Source: Hypericibacter sp049323455
GTDB lineage: Bacteria > Pseudomonadota > Alphaproteobacteria > Dongiales > Dongiaceae
Length of the DNA stretch: 64,000 nucleotides
NCBI GenBank assembly: GCA_049323455.1
Contig: JBMONF010000029.1
Coordinates: forward strand, 1-64,000
Direction of reading: 5' to 3'
How positions within the stretch are numbered: the stretch's first letter is position 1; each line of letters opens with the position of its first letter. The notes beneath the pieces were generated by a model that worked only from the letters and a program-made list of their open reading frames with translations, was not told where the DNA came from and searched no databases. A program made the position numbers and the translations under genes. Positions 26,577 to 33,936 of the stretch are shown here, piece by piece.

Positions 26577-26846
26577 ATGGCCGACGTGTGGGTTCAGTGT
26601 ATCAACAAGACGCCGCGCGACGACACTCACCAAGGGATCACCTATCTTGGTGGTCCTGGCTGGAAGTGGACCCGGCAAGAGGTGATTGCCTCGATTAAGA
26701 ACGGGTCCAACACCTTCTACACCTTCGTTGGGGGCAAGAGGGCTGACGTGAAGGTGCGTGAGACTGCGGATGGGCGCGAGTACGTCCAGACGCAAGCCGA
26801 TGGGTACTGGAACGATAATCTTCTCGCGCTGCCGGAGTGCGTGTAA
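26577..26846 (+). CDS. DUF3892 domain protein
   Basis: This 89-residue protein fits DUF3892: an opening 'VWVQCINKTPRDDTHQGITYLGGPGWKWTRQEVIASIKNG', a central 'YTFVGGKRADVKVRE' strand pair and the closing 'YVQTQADGYWNDNLLALPECV', where '...DG...DNLL.LP.C' is the family ending. Members are small, of unknown function, and common in accessory and phage-related regions. The AGGAGG ribosome-binding site is perfect but folded into a hairpin. A terminator-like hairpin follows at 26880-26903. Confidence 0.8.
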   Translation: MADVWVQCINKTPRDDTHQGITYLGGPGWKWTRQEVIASIKNGSNTFYTFVGGKRADVKVRETADGREYVQTQADGYWNDNLLALPECV

Positions 26847-26879
26847 GCGGCAGCTCTGGTGTTTAGAGGTGAGTGAACG

Positions 26880-26903
26880 GCGGGCAGCGACCGCGCTGCC
26901 CGC
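26880..26903 (+). terminator. hairpin after the DUF3892 gene
   Basis: A perfect 10-bp stem (26880-26889 with 26894-26903, loop accg) is followed by a short TTT. It lies 33 bases after the stop codon. Confidence 0.6.
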
Positions 26904-26953
26904 TTTGCCCGGCTTCCGTTCCCGTTGGCGAGACGCGGCCCCGGATAGGTGTT

Positions 26954-28003
26954 ATGACGGCGCGATTAAGACGACCCTTCATGGTCATTCAGGAGCGCAC
27001 ATACTCTGAGAAACATTGCTTTTACTGCGGTGCGCTCTTGCGAGGAAAGGCGACCAGAGAGCATGTGTTCCCGAGATGGCTTCAAGACAAATTCAACCTG
27101 CGGCACCAGACGATCCACCTGCTAAATGGAACGACGATCAGGTATGCCAACTTGACGGTGCCATGCTGCTCCCTATGCAACAACGTGCACTTAGCCAAAT
27201 TGGAAAGGAAGGTGAAGCGCGTCCTTTTTGAAGAGCCTATTTGGGTGGCGCGCAGAGAAGCCGCGGACCTGTTCACATGGGCGATAAAGATTTTGCTCGG
27301 GGTTGTCTACCGGGAGCGATTTCTGCCGCGGGATCGGCGAACACATGGATCAGAAACCATCTTGCCAGACGAGCTGAGGAATGCCTTTGAGCTATCCCAC
27401 TTCTTTGTCCAGCGGCTTCGAGCTCCGATGGCCTTCTCTGCCATGGATCTAAAGCTGACGATTCCCGGTTCCATATTCGTATTCAATCTGCAGTCGCCGG
27501 ACCATGTTGATGCTCAGTTTGATTTCCGTGACGATATTCTCAATCTCTGCGTGTTCATGAGGATGGGCACCAGAGGGCTTATCGCCGTCGCAGATGGAGG
27601 GGCATTGGAGGGAACGCTCGGGAGTACGATTCGTCGTGATGCCCGAAGAAAGCTTCATCCACTTCAATTCGAAGAGATGGGGGCGAACTGCTTTTACAAG
27701 GCATCTTTGTTCAACCGATCCCCAGCGTACATCATAGTCGAGGCGCCGAAGGGTTATCAGATCATTCAGGGGCCGATAGCCGGCATGTCCTCCAGGCCGA
27801 TTTACGAGGATTGGGACGTGCAGGAATATGCGAAGTTCCTTTCATTTTTCACGGGCATTCCGCTTGAGCACGTAAACCCTCAGCCCAATCGGGTGCGGAC
27901 ATGGATGAAGGACCCTGAGGGAAAGCCACTGCGTCTGGACATTCGCAAGCATCCTTGGCGAGAGCCTCCTTTGCAATCCACTCAGCCTCTCCGCTCCGTC
28001 TAA
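26954..28003 (+). CDS. HNH-endonuclease-like protein with unknown C-terminal domain
   Basis: This protein of about 349 residues has an HNH/zinc-finger-like N-terminus: Cys22-x-x-Cys25, 'REHVFPRWL' with His37 in the usual HNH position, and Cys72-x-x-Cys75-Asn-Asn. The remaining 250 residues match nothing I can name; they include 'LFTWAIKILLGVVYRERFL' and a beta-rich middle. Base composition is less GC-rich than its neighbours, suggesting recent acquisition. HNH proteins of this layout are common in restriction, defence or mobile elements, but no partner gene is visible other than the DUF3892 gene. ATG 26954 (weak 'ataggtg') was chosen; ATG 26981 is an alternative. Confidence 0.6.
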   Translation: MTARLRRPFMVIQERTYSEKHCFYCGALLRGKATREHVFPRWLQDKFNLRHQTIHLLNGTTIRYANLTVPCCSLCNNVHLAKLERKVKRVLFEEPIWVARREAADLFTWAIKILLGVVYRERFLPRDRRTHGSETILPDELRNAFELSHFFVQRLRAPMAFSAMDLKLTIPGSIFVFNLQSPDHVDAQFDFRDDILNLCVFMRMGTRGLIAVADGGALEGTLGSTIRRDARRKLHPLQFEEMGANCFYKASLFNRSPAYIIVEAPKGYQIIQGPIAGMSSRPIYEDWDVQEYAKFLSFFTGIPLEHVNPQPNRVRTWMKDPEGKPLRLDIRKHPWREPPLQSTQPLRSV

Positions 28004-28069
28004 CCCTGCGCAGCGGTCTCCGTCACTGCGCGAGGCATGGAAAGATGAGCATGTGCTAGCGAGACCCAC

Positions 28070-30178
28070 TCACGCCCCGCCGATCATCTCGAGCCATTCC
28101 TTCTCGCTCAGCGTCTTCACGCCGAGCTCGGCGGCCTTCTTGGCCTTGGAGCCGGCGTCGGCGCCGACCACGACGAAGTCGGTCTTGCTCGAGACCGAGC
28201 CCGAGACCTTGGCGCCGAGCGATTCGGCCTTGGCCTTCGCCTCGTTTCGGCCCATGGTCTCGAGCGTGCCGGTGAAGACGACGGTCTTGCCCGCGATGGG
28301 CGAGTGGCCCGCGCGCGGCGCCTTGTAATCCTGGATCTCGATCTCGCGGGCGAGCTCGCTCAAGACCTCGCGGTTATGCGGTTCGCCGAAGAAGGCCACG
28401 ATGTCGTTCGCGACCGACGGGCCGATGCCCTCGATGGCGTCGAGGTCCTGATAGGCGGCGCTGCCCTCCTTCTGCGCCGCGATCATGGCGTCGCGCCAGG
28501 CCTCGAAGCTTTCATAGTGGCGCGCCAGCAGCTTCGCCGTCTGCTCGCCGACCTGGGGAATGCCGAGCGCATAGATGAAGCGATCGAGCGGCAGCTTGCG
28601 CCGCGCCTCGATCGCGGCCAGCAGCTTCTTGACCGATTGCTCGCCCCAGCCCTCGCGCTCGACGAGCTCGGCTTCGTGCTCGTGCAGGCGGAAGATGTCG
28701 ACCGGCGTCTTCAAGAGCTTGTCGTCCCAGAACGCCTGGATGTGCTTCTCGCCGAGCCCTTCGATGTCGGCCGCGCGGCGGCTCACGAAATGCTTCAGGC
28801 GCTCGACCGCCTGGGCCGGGCAGACCAGGCCGCCGGTGCAGCGCCTGACCGCCTCCTCCAGCTCGCGCACGGCATGGCTGCCGCAGACGGGACAGGTGTG
28901 CGGAAACTTGTAGGGCTTGGATCCATGCGGGCGGCGCTTCTTCACCACCTCGACGATCTGCGGGATCACGTCGCCCGCCCGCTGCACCACCACCCAGTCG
29001 CCCTCGCGGATGTCCTTGCGGGCGATCTCGTCCTCGTTGTGGAGCGTGGCGCGCGAGACGACGACGCCGCCCACCGTGATCGGCTCGAGCTCGGCCACCG
29101 GCGTCAGCGCGCCCGTCCGCCCCACCTGGATGCGGATCTCCTTGAGCAGGGTCTCGGCGCGCTCGGCCGGGAACTTGTGGGCCAAGGCCCAGCGCGGCGC
29201 CCGGCCGACGAAGCCCAGCCGTTCCTGCCAGTCGCGCCGGTTCACCTTGTAGACGACGCCGTCGATGTCGTAGCCGAGCTCGGCGCGCCGCTCGCCGATC
29301 TTCCGATAGAAGGCCAGCAATTCCTTCTCGTCCGCGCAGAGCCTGGCCAGCGGATTGACGGCGAAGCCCCACTCCTTGAGACGGTCGAGGAAGTCCCAGT
29401 GCGTCTTGCAGTCGTCGGTGGCACCGCTGCTCTCGCCCTCGGCATAGGCGAAGAAATGCAGCGGCCGGCTGGCGGTGACGGCGGGATCGAGCTGGCGCAC
29501 GCTGCCGGCGGCGGCATTGCGCGGGTTGGCGAAGAGGGGCTCGCCTTCGGCCTCGCGCGACTTGTTGAGGCGCTGGAAATCGGCGCGCGACATATAGACC
29601 TCGCCGCGCACCTCGACGAGCTTGCCCTGATGGCGGCCCTCGAGCCGCTTCGGCAGATCGGCGATGGTGGCGAGGTTGCGCGTGATGTCCTCGCCCACCG
29701 TGCCGTCGCCGCGCGTGGCGCCTTGCACGAAGCGGCCGTTCTCGTAAGTGAGGGCCGCCGAGAGCCCGTCGATCTTGGGCTCGGCCACCATCTCGATGTC
29801 GGCGTCCGGCCCGAGCTTGAGGAAGCGGCGCATGCGCCCCAGGAAGTCGGCCACGTCCTCGGGCGTGAAGCCGTTGTCGAGCGACAGCATCGGCCGGCTG
29901 TGCGTGACCTTGGCGAAGCCGGCGGCCGGTGCTGCGCCGATGCGCGCGCTCGGGCTGTCGGGCCGCTTCAGGTCGGGGAAGCGCTGCTCGATGGCGCGGT
30001 TGCGGATGACGAGCGCGTCGTAGGCCGCGTCCGAGATCTCGGGCGCGTCCAATTGATAGTAGAGCTTGTCGTGATGGGCGATCTCGGCCGCAAGCCGCGC
30101 CAGCTCGTTCTCGGCTTGCGCCTTGGTGAGCTCGTTGACCGGGATGGCCGCGGTTGCCGCCGTGGGTCTCCCGGTCAT
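28070..30178 (-). CDS. ligA: NAD-dependent DNA ligase LigA
   Basis: This 702-residue ligase has the Ia domain that binds NMN ('HHDKLYYQLDAPEISDAAYD'), the adenylation lysine in 'AEPKIDGLSAALTYENGRF' (Lys135), 'TRGDGTVGEDITRNLATI', an OB fold, the four-Cys zinc finger in 'HTCPVCGSHAVRELEEAVRRC...LVC', helix-hairpin-helix repeats ('IEGLGEKHI', 'IEGIGPSVANDI') and a C-terminal BRCT domain (about 625-700). It seals nicks in replication and repair. Its ATG overlaps the recN stop by four bases, and it ends the large minus-strand block. The convergent accessory gene ends 66 bases away. Confidence 0.97.
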   Translation of the reverse strand: MTGRPTAATAAIPVNELTKAQAENELARLAAEIAHHDKLYYQLDAPEISDAAYDALVIRNRAIEQRFPDLKRPDSPSARIGAAPAAGFAKVTHSRPMLSLDNGFTPEDVADFLGRMRRFLKLGPDADIEMVAEPKIDGLSAALTYENGRFVQGATRGDGTVGEDITRNLATIADLPKRLEGRHQGKLVEVRGEVYMSRADFQRLNKSREAEGEPLFANPRNAAAGSVRQLDPAVTASRPLHFFAYAEGESSGATDDCKTHWDFLDRLKEWGFAVNPLARLCADEKELLAFYRKIGERRAELGYDIDGVVYKVNRRDWQERLGFVGRAPRWALAHKFPAERAETLLKEIRIQVGRTGALTPVAELEPITVGGVVVSRATLHNEDEIARKDIREGDWVVVQRAGDVIPQIVEVVKKRRPHGSKPYKFPHTCPVCGSHAVRELEEAVRRCTGGLVCPAQAVERLKHFVSRRAADIEGLGEKHIQAFWDDKLLKTPVDIFRLHEHEAELVEREGWGEQSVKKLLAAIEARRKLPLDRFIYALGIPQVGEQTAKLLARHYESFEAWRDAMIAAQKEGSAAYQDLDAIEGIGPSVANDIVAFFGEPHNREVLSELAREIEIQDYKAPRAGHSPIAGKTVVFTGTLETMGRNEAKAKAESLGAKVSGSVSSKTDFVVVGADAGSKAKKAAELGVKTLSEKEWLEMIGGA

Positions 30179-31839
30179 GCCGTGCCTGCCATCAGCCGGT
30201 CGGCCGCCGCGCGCGCCTCGTCGGTGACCTTGGCGCCCGAGAGCATGCGCGCGATCTCCTCGCGCCGGCCGGCGGCGTCGAGCGGCTCGACCTCGGTGCG
30301 CGGGCTCTTGCCCAGGCTCTTGCGCACGCGCCAGTGATGGGCACCCAAGGCGGCCACCTGCGGCGAATGCGTGACGACGATCACCTGCAGATCCTCCGAC
30401 AGCCGCTTCAAGCGCGCGCCGACCGCGGCAGCGGTGGCGCCCCCGATGCCGGCATCGACCTCGTCGAAGATCAGGGTAGAGATCGGATCGCTGCCGGCAA
30501 GGACCACGCGCAAGGCCAGCATGAGGCGGGACAGCTCGCCGCCCGACGCGATCCTGGCGAGCGGACCGGGCTCGACGCCGGGCAATGTGGCGATCTCGAA
30601 CTGGACGCGCTCCATGCCGTTCGCACCCCATTGCGCCTCGGGCAAGGGCTCCAGGCGGGTGCGGAACACCGCCTTTTCGAGCTTGAGCGGCGCCAGCTCG
30701 GCATTGACGCGCCGGTCGAGCTTGCGGGCGGCGTCGGCGCGGGCCTTGGCGAGCGCTTCGGCCGCCGCGCGATAGGCGGCCGCGGCCTCGGCCTCGCGCC
30801 GGCCCAGCTCGGCCAGGCCGCCCGACTGGTCGTCGAGGGCCTCGAGCTGGGCCTGCATCTCCGCCAGGAGCGCGGGGAGATCCTCCACCGAGCGGTTGTG
30901 CTTGCGCGCGAGCTCCCTGAGCGCGAACAGCCGTTCCTCGACCTTCTCGAGCCGACCGGGGTCGGCTTCGAGCGCCGCGGCGAGGCTCTGCAGCGCATGC
31001 ACGGCCTCGGCCAGCTCGCTGGCGGCGCGATCGAGTGCCGCCATCACGGGCTGGATTTGCTCGCCGGCCTTGTCGGCGATGCGGTCGAGCCGGCGTTGCG
31101 CCTGGGCGAGCCGCTCGTCGGCGCTGCCTTCGCCCGAGAGCGCGGCATGGGCCGCCGACAACGCCTCGCCCAGCTTCTCCCGATTCATCAGCAGCGTGCG
31201 CTCGGCCGCGAGCGACGTTTCCTCGCCGGCCGCGGGGTTGAGCGCCTCGAGTTCCGCCACCGCATGGCGCAGGAACGCCTCGTCGCGTCGTGCCGCCGCC
31301 AGGCGCGCCTCGGCCGCCTCGCGGGCTGCCTTGGCACCTTGCCAACCGTTCCAGGCTTCGCCCGTGCGCCGCACCGCCGGCTCGAGGCTGCCGAAGGCGT
31401 CGAGCAGGTCGCGGTGCGTCGCCGCATCCATCAGCCCATGCTGGCTCGCCTGGCTCGCCACCTCGACCAGCGTCTCGCCGAGGCGCTTCAGGAGGCCCAC
31501 GCTGACCGGCTCGTCGTTGACGAAGGCGCGGCTGCGGCCGTCGCGGCCGAGTTGGCGCCGGAGGATCAAGGTCGCCTCCGCGGCCAGGCCCTGTTCGGCC
31601 AGGAGCGCATTGGCCGGGTGATCGGCCGGCAGCTCGAAGGCGGCGGCGACGCTCGCCTGCTCGGCGCCGGGACGCACCAGGCCGGCGTCGGCGCGCTCGC
31701 CCAGCGCCAAACCCAACGAGTCCAGCAGGATCGATTTGCCAGCGCCGGTTTCGCCGGTCAGCACCGAGAGGCCGGGCGCGAAGGAAAGGTCGAGCCGATC
31801 GATCAGCACCACGTCGCGGATGGCGAGCCCGGCCAACAT
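30175..31839 (-). CDS. recN: DNA repair protein RecN
   Basis: This 554-residue SMC-like ATPase has Walker A 'GETGAGKSILLDSLGLALGERAD' (from residue 29), long coiled-coil segments (about 160-340) interrupted at the middle, signature 'LARIASGGELSRLMLALRVVL' and Walker B 'TLIFDEVDAGIGGATAAAVG' with 'QVIVVTHSPQVAALG'. RecN acts in double-strand-break repair. It starts 7 bases after bamD and overlaps ligA by four bases. No LexA-like box was seen upstream of it, so it is probably expressed with the dcw/lpxC block here. Confidence 0.96.
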   Translation of the reverse strand: MLAGLAIRDVVLIDRLDLSFAPGLSVLTGETGAGKSILLDSLGLALGERADAGLVRPGAEQASVAAAFELPADHPANALLAEQGLAAEATLILRRQLGRDGRSRAFVNDEPVSVGLLKRLGETLVEVASQASQHGLMDAATHRDLLDAFGSLEPAVRRTGEAWNGWQGAKAAREAAEARLAAARRDEAFLRHAVAELEALNPAAGEETSLAAERTLLMNREKLGEALSAAHAALSGEGSADERLAQAQRRLDRIADKAGEQIQPVMAALDRAASELAEAVHALQSLAAALEADPGRLEKVEERLFALRELARKHNRSVEDLPALLAEMQAQLEALDDQSGGLAELGRREAEAAAAYRAAAEALAKARADAARKLDRRVNAELAPLKLEKAVFRTRLEPLPEAQWGANGMERVQFEIATLPGVEPGPLARIASGGELSRLMLALRVVLAGSDPISTLIFDEVDAGIGGATAAAVGARLKRLSEDLQVIVVTHSPQVAALGAHHWRVRKSLGKSPRTEVEPLDAAGRREEIARMLSGAKVTDEARAAADRLMAGTA

Positions 31840-31846
31840 CGGCGGA

Positions 31847-32659
31847 TCAGAAGATGCTGCTGAGCCAGGAGCCTTCCTTGCGTTCCGGCCGCAGACCCTG
31901 GCCCGTCAGGAGCGCGTAGGAATCCTGATACCATTCGCTGCCGGGGAAGTTGTAGCCGAGCACGGCGGCCGCGGTTTGGGCCTCGTCCTTGACGCCGAGC
32001 GCCAGATAGCACTCCACCAGCCGCGACAGCGCCTCCGGCACATGCGTCGTGGTCTGGTATTTCTCGATCACGGTGCGGAAGCGGTTGATCGCCGCGACCC
32101 ACTGGCCGCGCGTCTCGTAATAGCGGCCGATCTCCATCTCCTTGCCGGCGAGGTGATCGCGGGTGAGATCGAGCTTGAGCGAGGCATCGCGCGCATAGTC
32201 GGTGTTGGGGAAGCGCGCCACCACTTCGGCCAGGGCCTGCAGCGCCAGCTCGGTGTTCTTCTGGTCGCGGCCCACATCGGTGATCTGCTCGTAGTAGGAG
32301 AGCGCCTTGAGGTAGTAGGCGTAGGGCGCGTTGCGATGGCCCGGATGCAGCTCGATGAAGCGATCGAGCGCGATGATCGCGTCGTCATACTCGTTGTTGA
32401 CATAATGCGCATAGGCCGACATCAGCTCCGCCTGCACCGCCCAGGTCGAGTAGGGATGCTGGCGCTCGACCTCGTCGAACATCTTCGAGGCTTGCTGGAA
32501 CTTGCCGGCCTGGATCAGGTCGTAGGCCTTGTTGTAGAGCACCTCGGGCGGCTGCTCCGGGATCTTGGGCTCTTCGGAGCTGCAGGCGCCAAGCGCCAGG
32601 CCCGCCGCGACGGCGAAGGCGGCCAACGCGGGCCGATGGCGGAAAAAGGGGATCGGCAT
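31847..32659 (-). CDS. bamD: outer membrane protein assembly factor BamD
   Basis: This 270-residue lipoprotein has signal peptide and lipobox 'LALGAC' with Cys26. Five TPR-like helical repeats follow: 'EVLYNKAYDLIQAGKFQQASKMFDEVERQHPYSTWAVQAELMSAYAHY' is the diagnostic first part. BamD is essential in the BAM complex that folds outer-membrane beta-barrels. ATG 32659 gives a proper lipoprotein signal; the frame runs up to 32770 without one. It lies between lpxC and recN, the order typical of alphaproteobacteria. Confidence 0.95.
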   Translation of the reverse strand: MPIPFFRHRPALAAFAVAAGLALGACSSEEPKIPEQPPEVLYNKAYDLIQAGKFQQASKMFDEVERQHPYSTWAVQAELMSAYAHYVNNEYDDAIIALDRFIELHPGHRNAPYAYYLKALSYYEQITDVGRDQKNTELALQALAEVVARFPNTDYARDASLKLDLTRDHLAGKEMEIGRYYETRGQWVAAINRFRTVIEKYQTTTHVPEALSRLVECYLALGVKDEAQTAAAVLGYNFPGSEWYQDSYALLTGQGLRPERKEGSWLSSIF

Positions 32660-32794
32660 GAGCTTCGTAATGCGCCTCGACGGGTTCAAGCCGCTGGCAT
32701 GTCTCACGGATTCCCGATCGTCGGGGCCGGCGGTCGCGCCGACTATAGGGCTCTCGCCGCAGGCTCTCAAGCGGTGCCCGAGGGGCCCGCGAAA

Positions 32795-33751
32795 TCAGGC
32801 GATGGCGCGAGCCTCGGCCGCAGCGCGCGCGGCCGGCTCTTCCGCTTCCTCGGGCAGGGTGACCCAGCTCCAGGCCTCCGCGTCGGCGAAGAGATGGACG
32901 AGGAGGCGGTGGTGCAGCTTGTGGCCGGAGCGCAGGCCTTCGAAGCGCGCGAGGAGAGGCGCGCCCGCGAGCGCCAAGTCGCCGATCACGTCCAGCGCCT
33001 TGTGGCGGGCCAGCTCGTTGGCATAACGCAGGCCGCCTTCGTTCAGCACCTTGCCGCCATCCACCACCACGGCGTTGTCGAGCGAGGCGCCCTGCGCCAG
33101 GCCGGCTGCCTTCAGCGCCTCGGCATCGGCGAGGAAGCCATAGGTCCGCGCGCGCGCCAGCTCGGCACGGAAGCTGTCGGGCGTGATGCGGCCGTGATAG
33201 CTCTGGCGCGACAGCGCGCAAGCGCCGTAGTCGACCTCGACCGAGATCGTGAAGCCGTCGTCGGGCAAGAGCGCCGCGCGGCGCGCGTCATCGCCGACGA
33301 CAACCGGCTTGCGCACCGCGATGGCGCGGCGCGGCGCCGGCTGCAGCACGGTGCCGGCGCACTCGATCAGGAACAGGAAAGGCGCGGCGCTGCCGTCCAT
33401 GATCGGCAGCTCGGGCGCGTCCACCGCGATCTCGGCATTGTCGATGCCGCAGCCGACGAGGGCCGCCATCACGTGCTCGACGGTCGCGACCTGCGAGCCG
33501 GCGTCGTTGGCGAGCGCCGTGCAGAGCGGCAGGTCGCAGACATGGCGCCAGTCGGCCGGGATCGTCGCCGCGGCGCCCGTCAGATCGGTGCGGCGGAAGC
33601 GGATCCCGCTGCCGGCGGGGGCGGGATGGATCGCCATGCGAACGGGCCGGCCGCTATGCAGCCCGATGCCGGAGCAGGTGACGGTGTTGCGCAGCGTGCG
33701 CTGGCGGGCGACCGCGGTGGTGTCCGCAAGTCCGGCGGTGGAGTCGGGCAT
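32795..33751 (-). CDS. lpxC: UDP-3-O-acyl-N-acetylglucosamine deacetylase LpxC
   Basis: This 318-residue zinc deacetylase carries out the committed step of lipid A synthesis. It opens with 'RQRTLRNTVTCSGIGLHSGRPV'; zinc ligands are in 'VATVEHVMAALVGCGIDNAEI' and 'HKALDVIGDLAL', and the catalytic 'ELPIMDGSAAPFLFLI' is intact. The acyl-binding insert 'ARARTYGFLADAEALKAAGLAQGASLDNAVVV' is typical. It follows ftsZ after 185 bases that hold an imperfect hairpin, so it may have its own promoter as well as read-through. Confidence 0.96.
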   Translation of the reverse strand: MPDSTAGLADTTAVARQRTLRNTVTCSGIGLHSGRPVRMAIHPAPAGSGIRFRRTDLTGAAATIPADWRHVCDLPLCTALANDAGSQVATVEHVMAALVGCGIDNAEIAVDAPELPIMDGSAAPFLFLIECAGTVLQPAPRRAIAVRKPVVVGDDARRAALLPDDGFTISVEVDYGACALSRQSYHGRITPDSFRAELARARTYGFLADAEALKAAGLAQGASLDNAVVVDGGKVLNEGGLRYANELARHKALDVIGDLALAGAPLLARFEGLRSGHKLHHRLLVHLFADAEAWSWVTLPEEAEEPAARAAAEARAIA

Positions 33752-33856
33752 GGGAGTGGGACGTTCCCCTTCTTGATCGGTGCGATCGAGGAATCGGTCC
33801 CAGGCAGGGAATCGGCCACGGTCCCGATTCGACCGTCAGCCTAGAGGAAGAAGGCT

Positions 33857-33892
33857 CCCGGGGGCCACCGAAAAGCTCGGCGGCACCCCGGG
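33857..33892 (-). terminator. imperfect hairpin between ftsZ and lpxC
   Basis: 33857-33870 pairs imperfectly with 33878-33892 (cccggggg/accccggg core). On the minus strand it is followed by AGCCTTCTTCC. It is a possible partial terminator that would lower lpxC read-through from ftsZ. Confidence 0.45.
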
Positions 33893-33936
33893 AAAAGCTG
33901 TGGCACCCGTGTCAGAAAGCCGTCAACAGCATGGCA

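Noticed and set aside
26156..28069. Insertion sequence or prophage carrying the DUF3892/HNH genes.
   Set aside because: No transposase, integrase, terminal inverted repeats or direct target duplications are visible at the borders.
30179..31345. Open frame upstream of ligA that would extend the ligase by about 390 residues.
   Set aside because: It lies over recN in another frame, has no family similarity, and ligA has a proper ATG at 30178 overlapping the recN stop.
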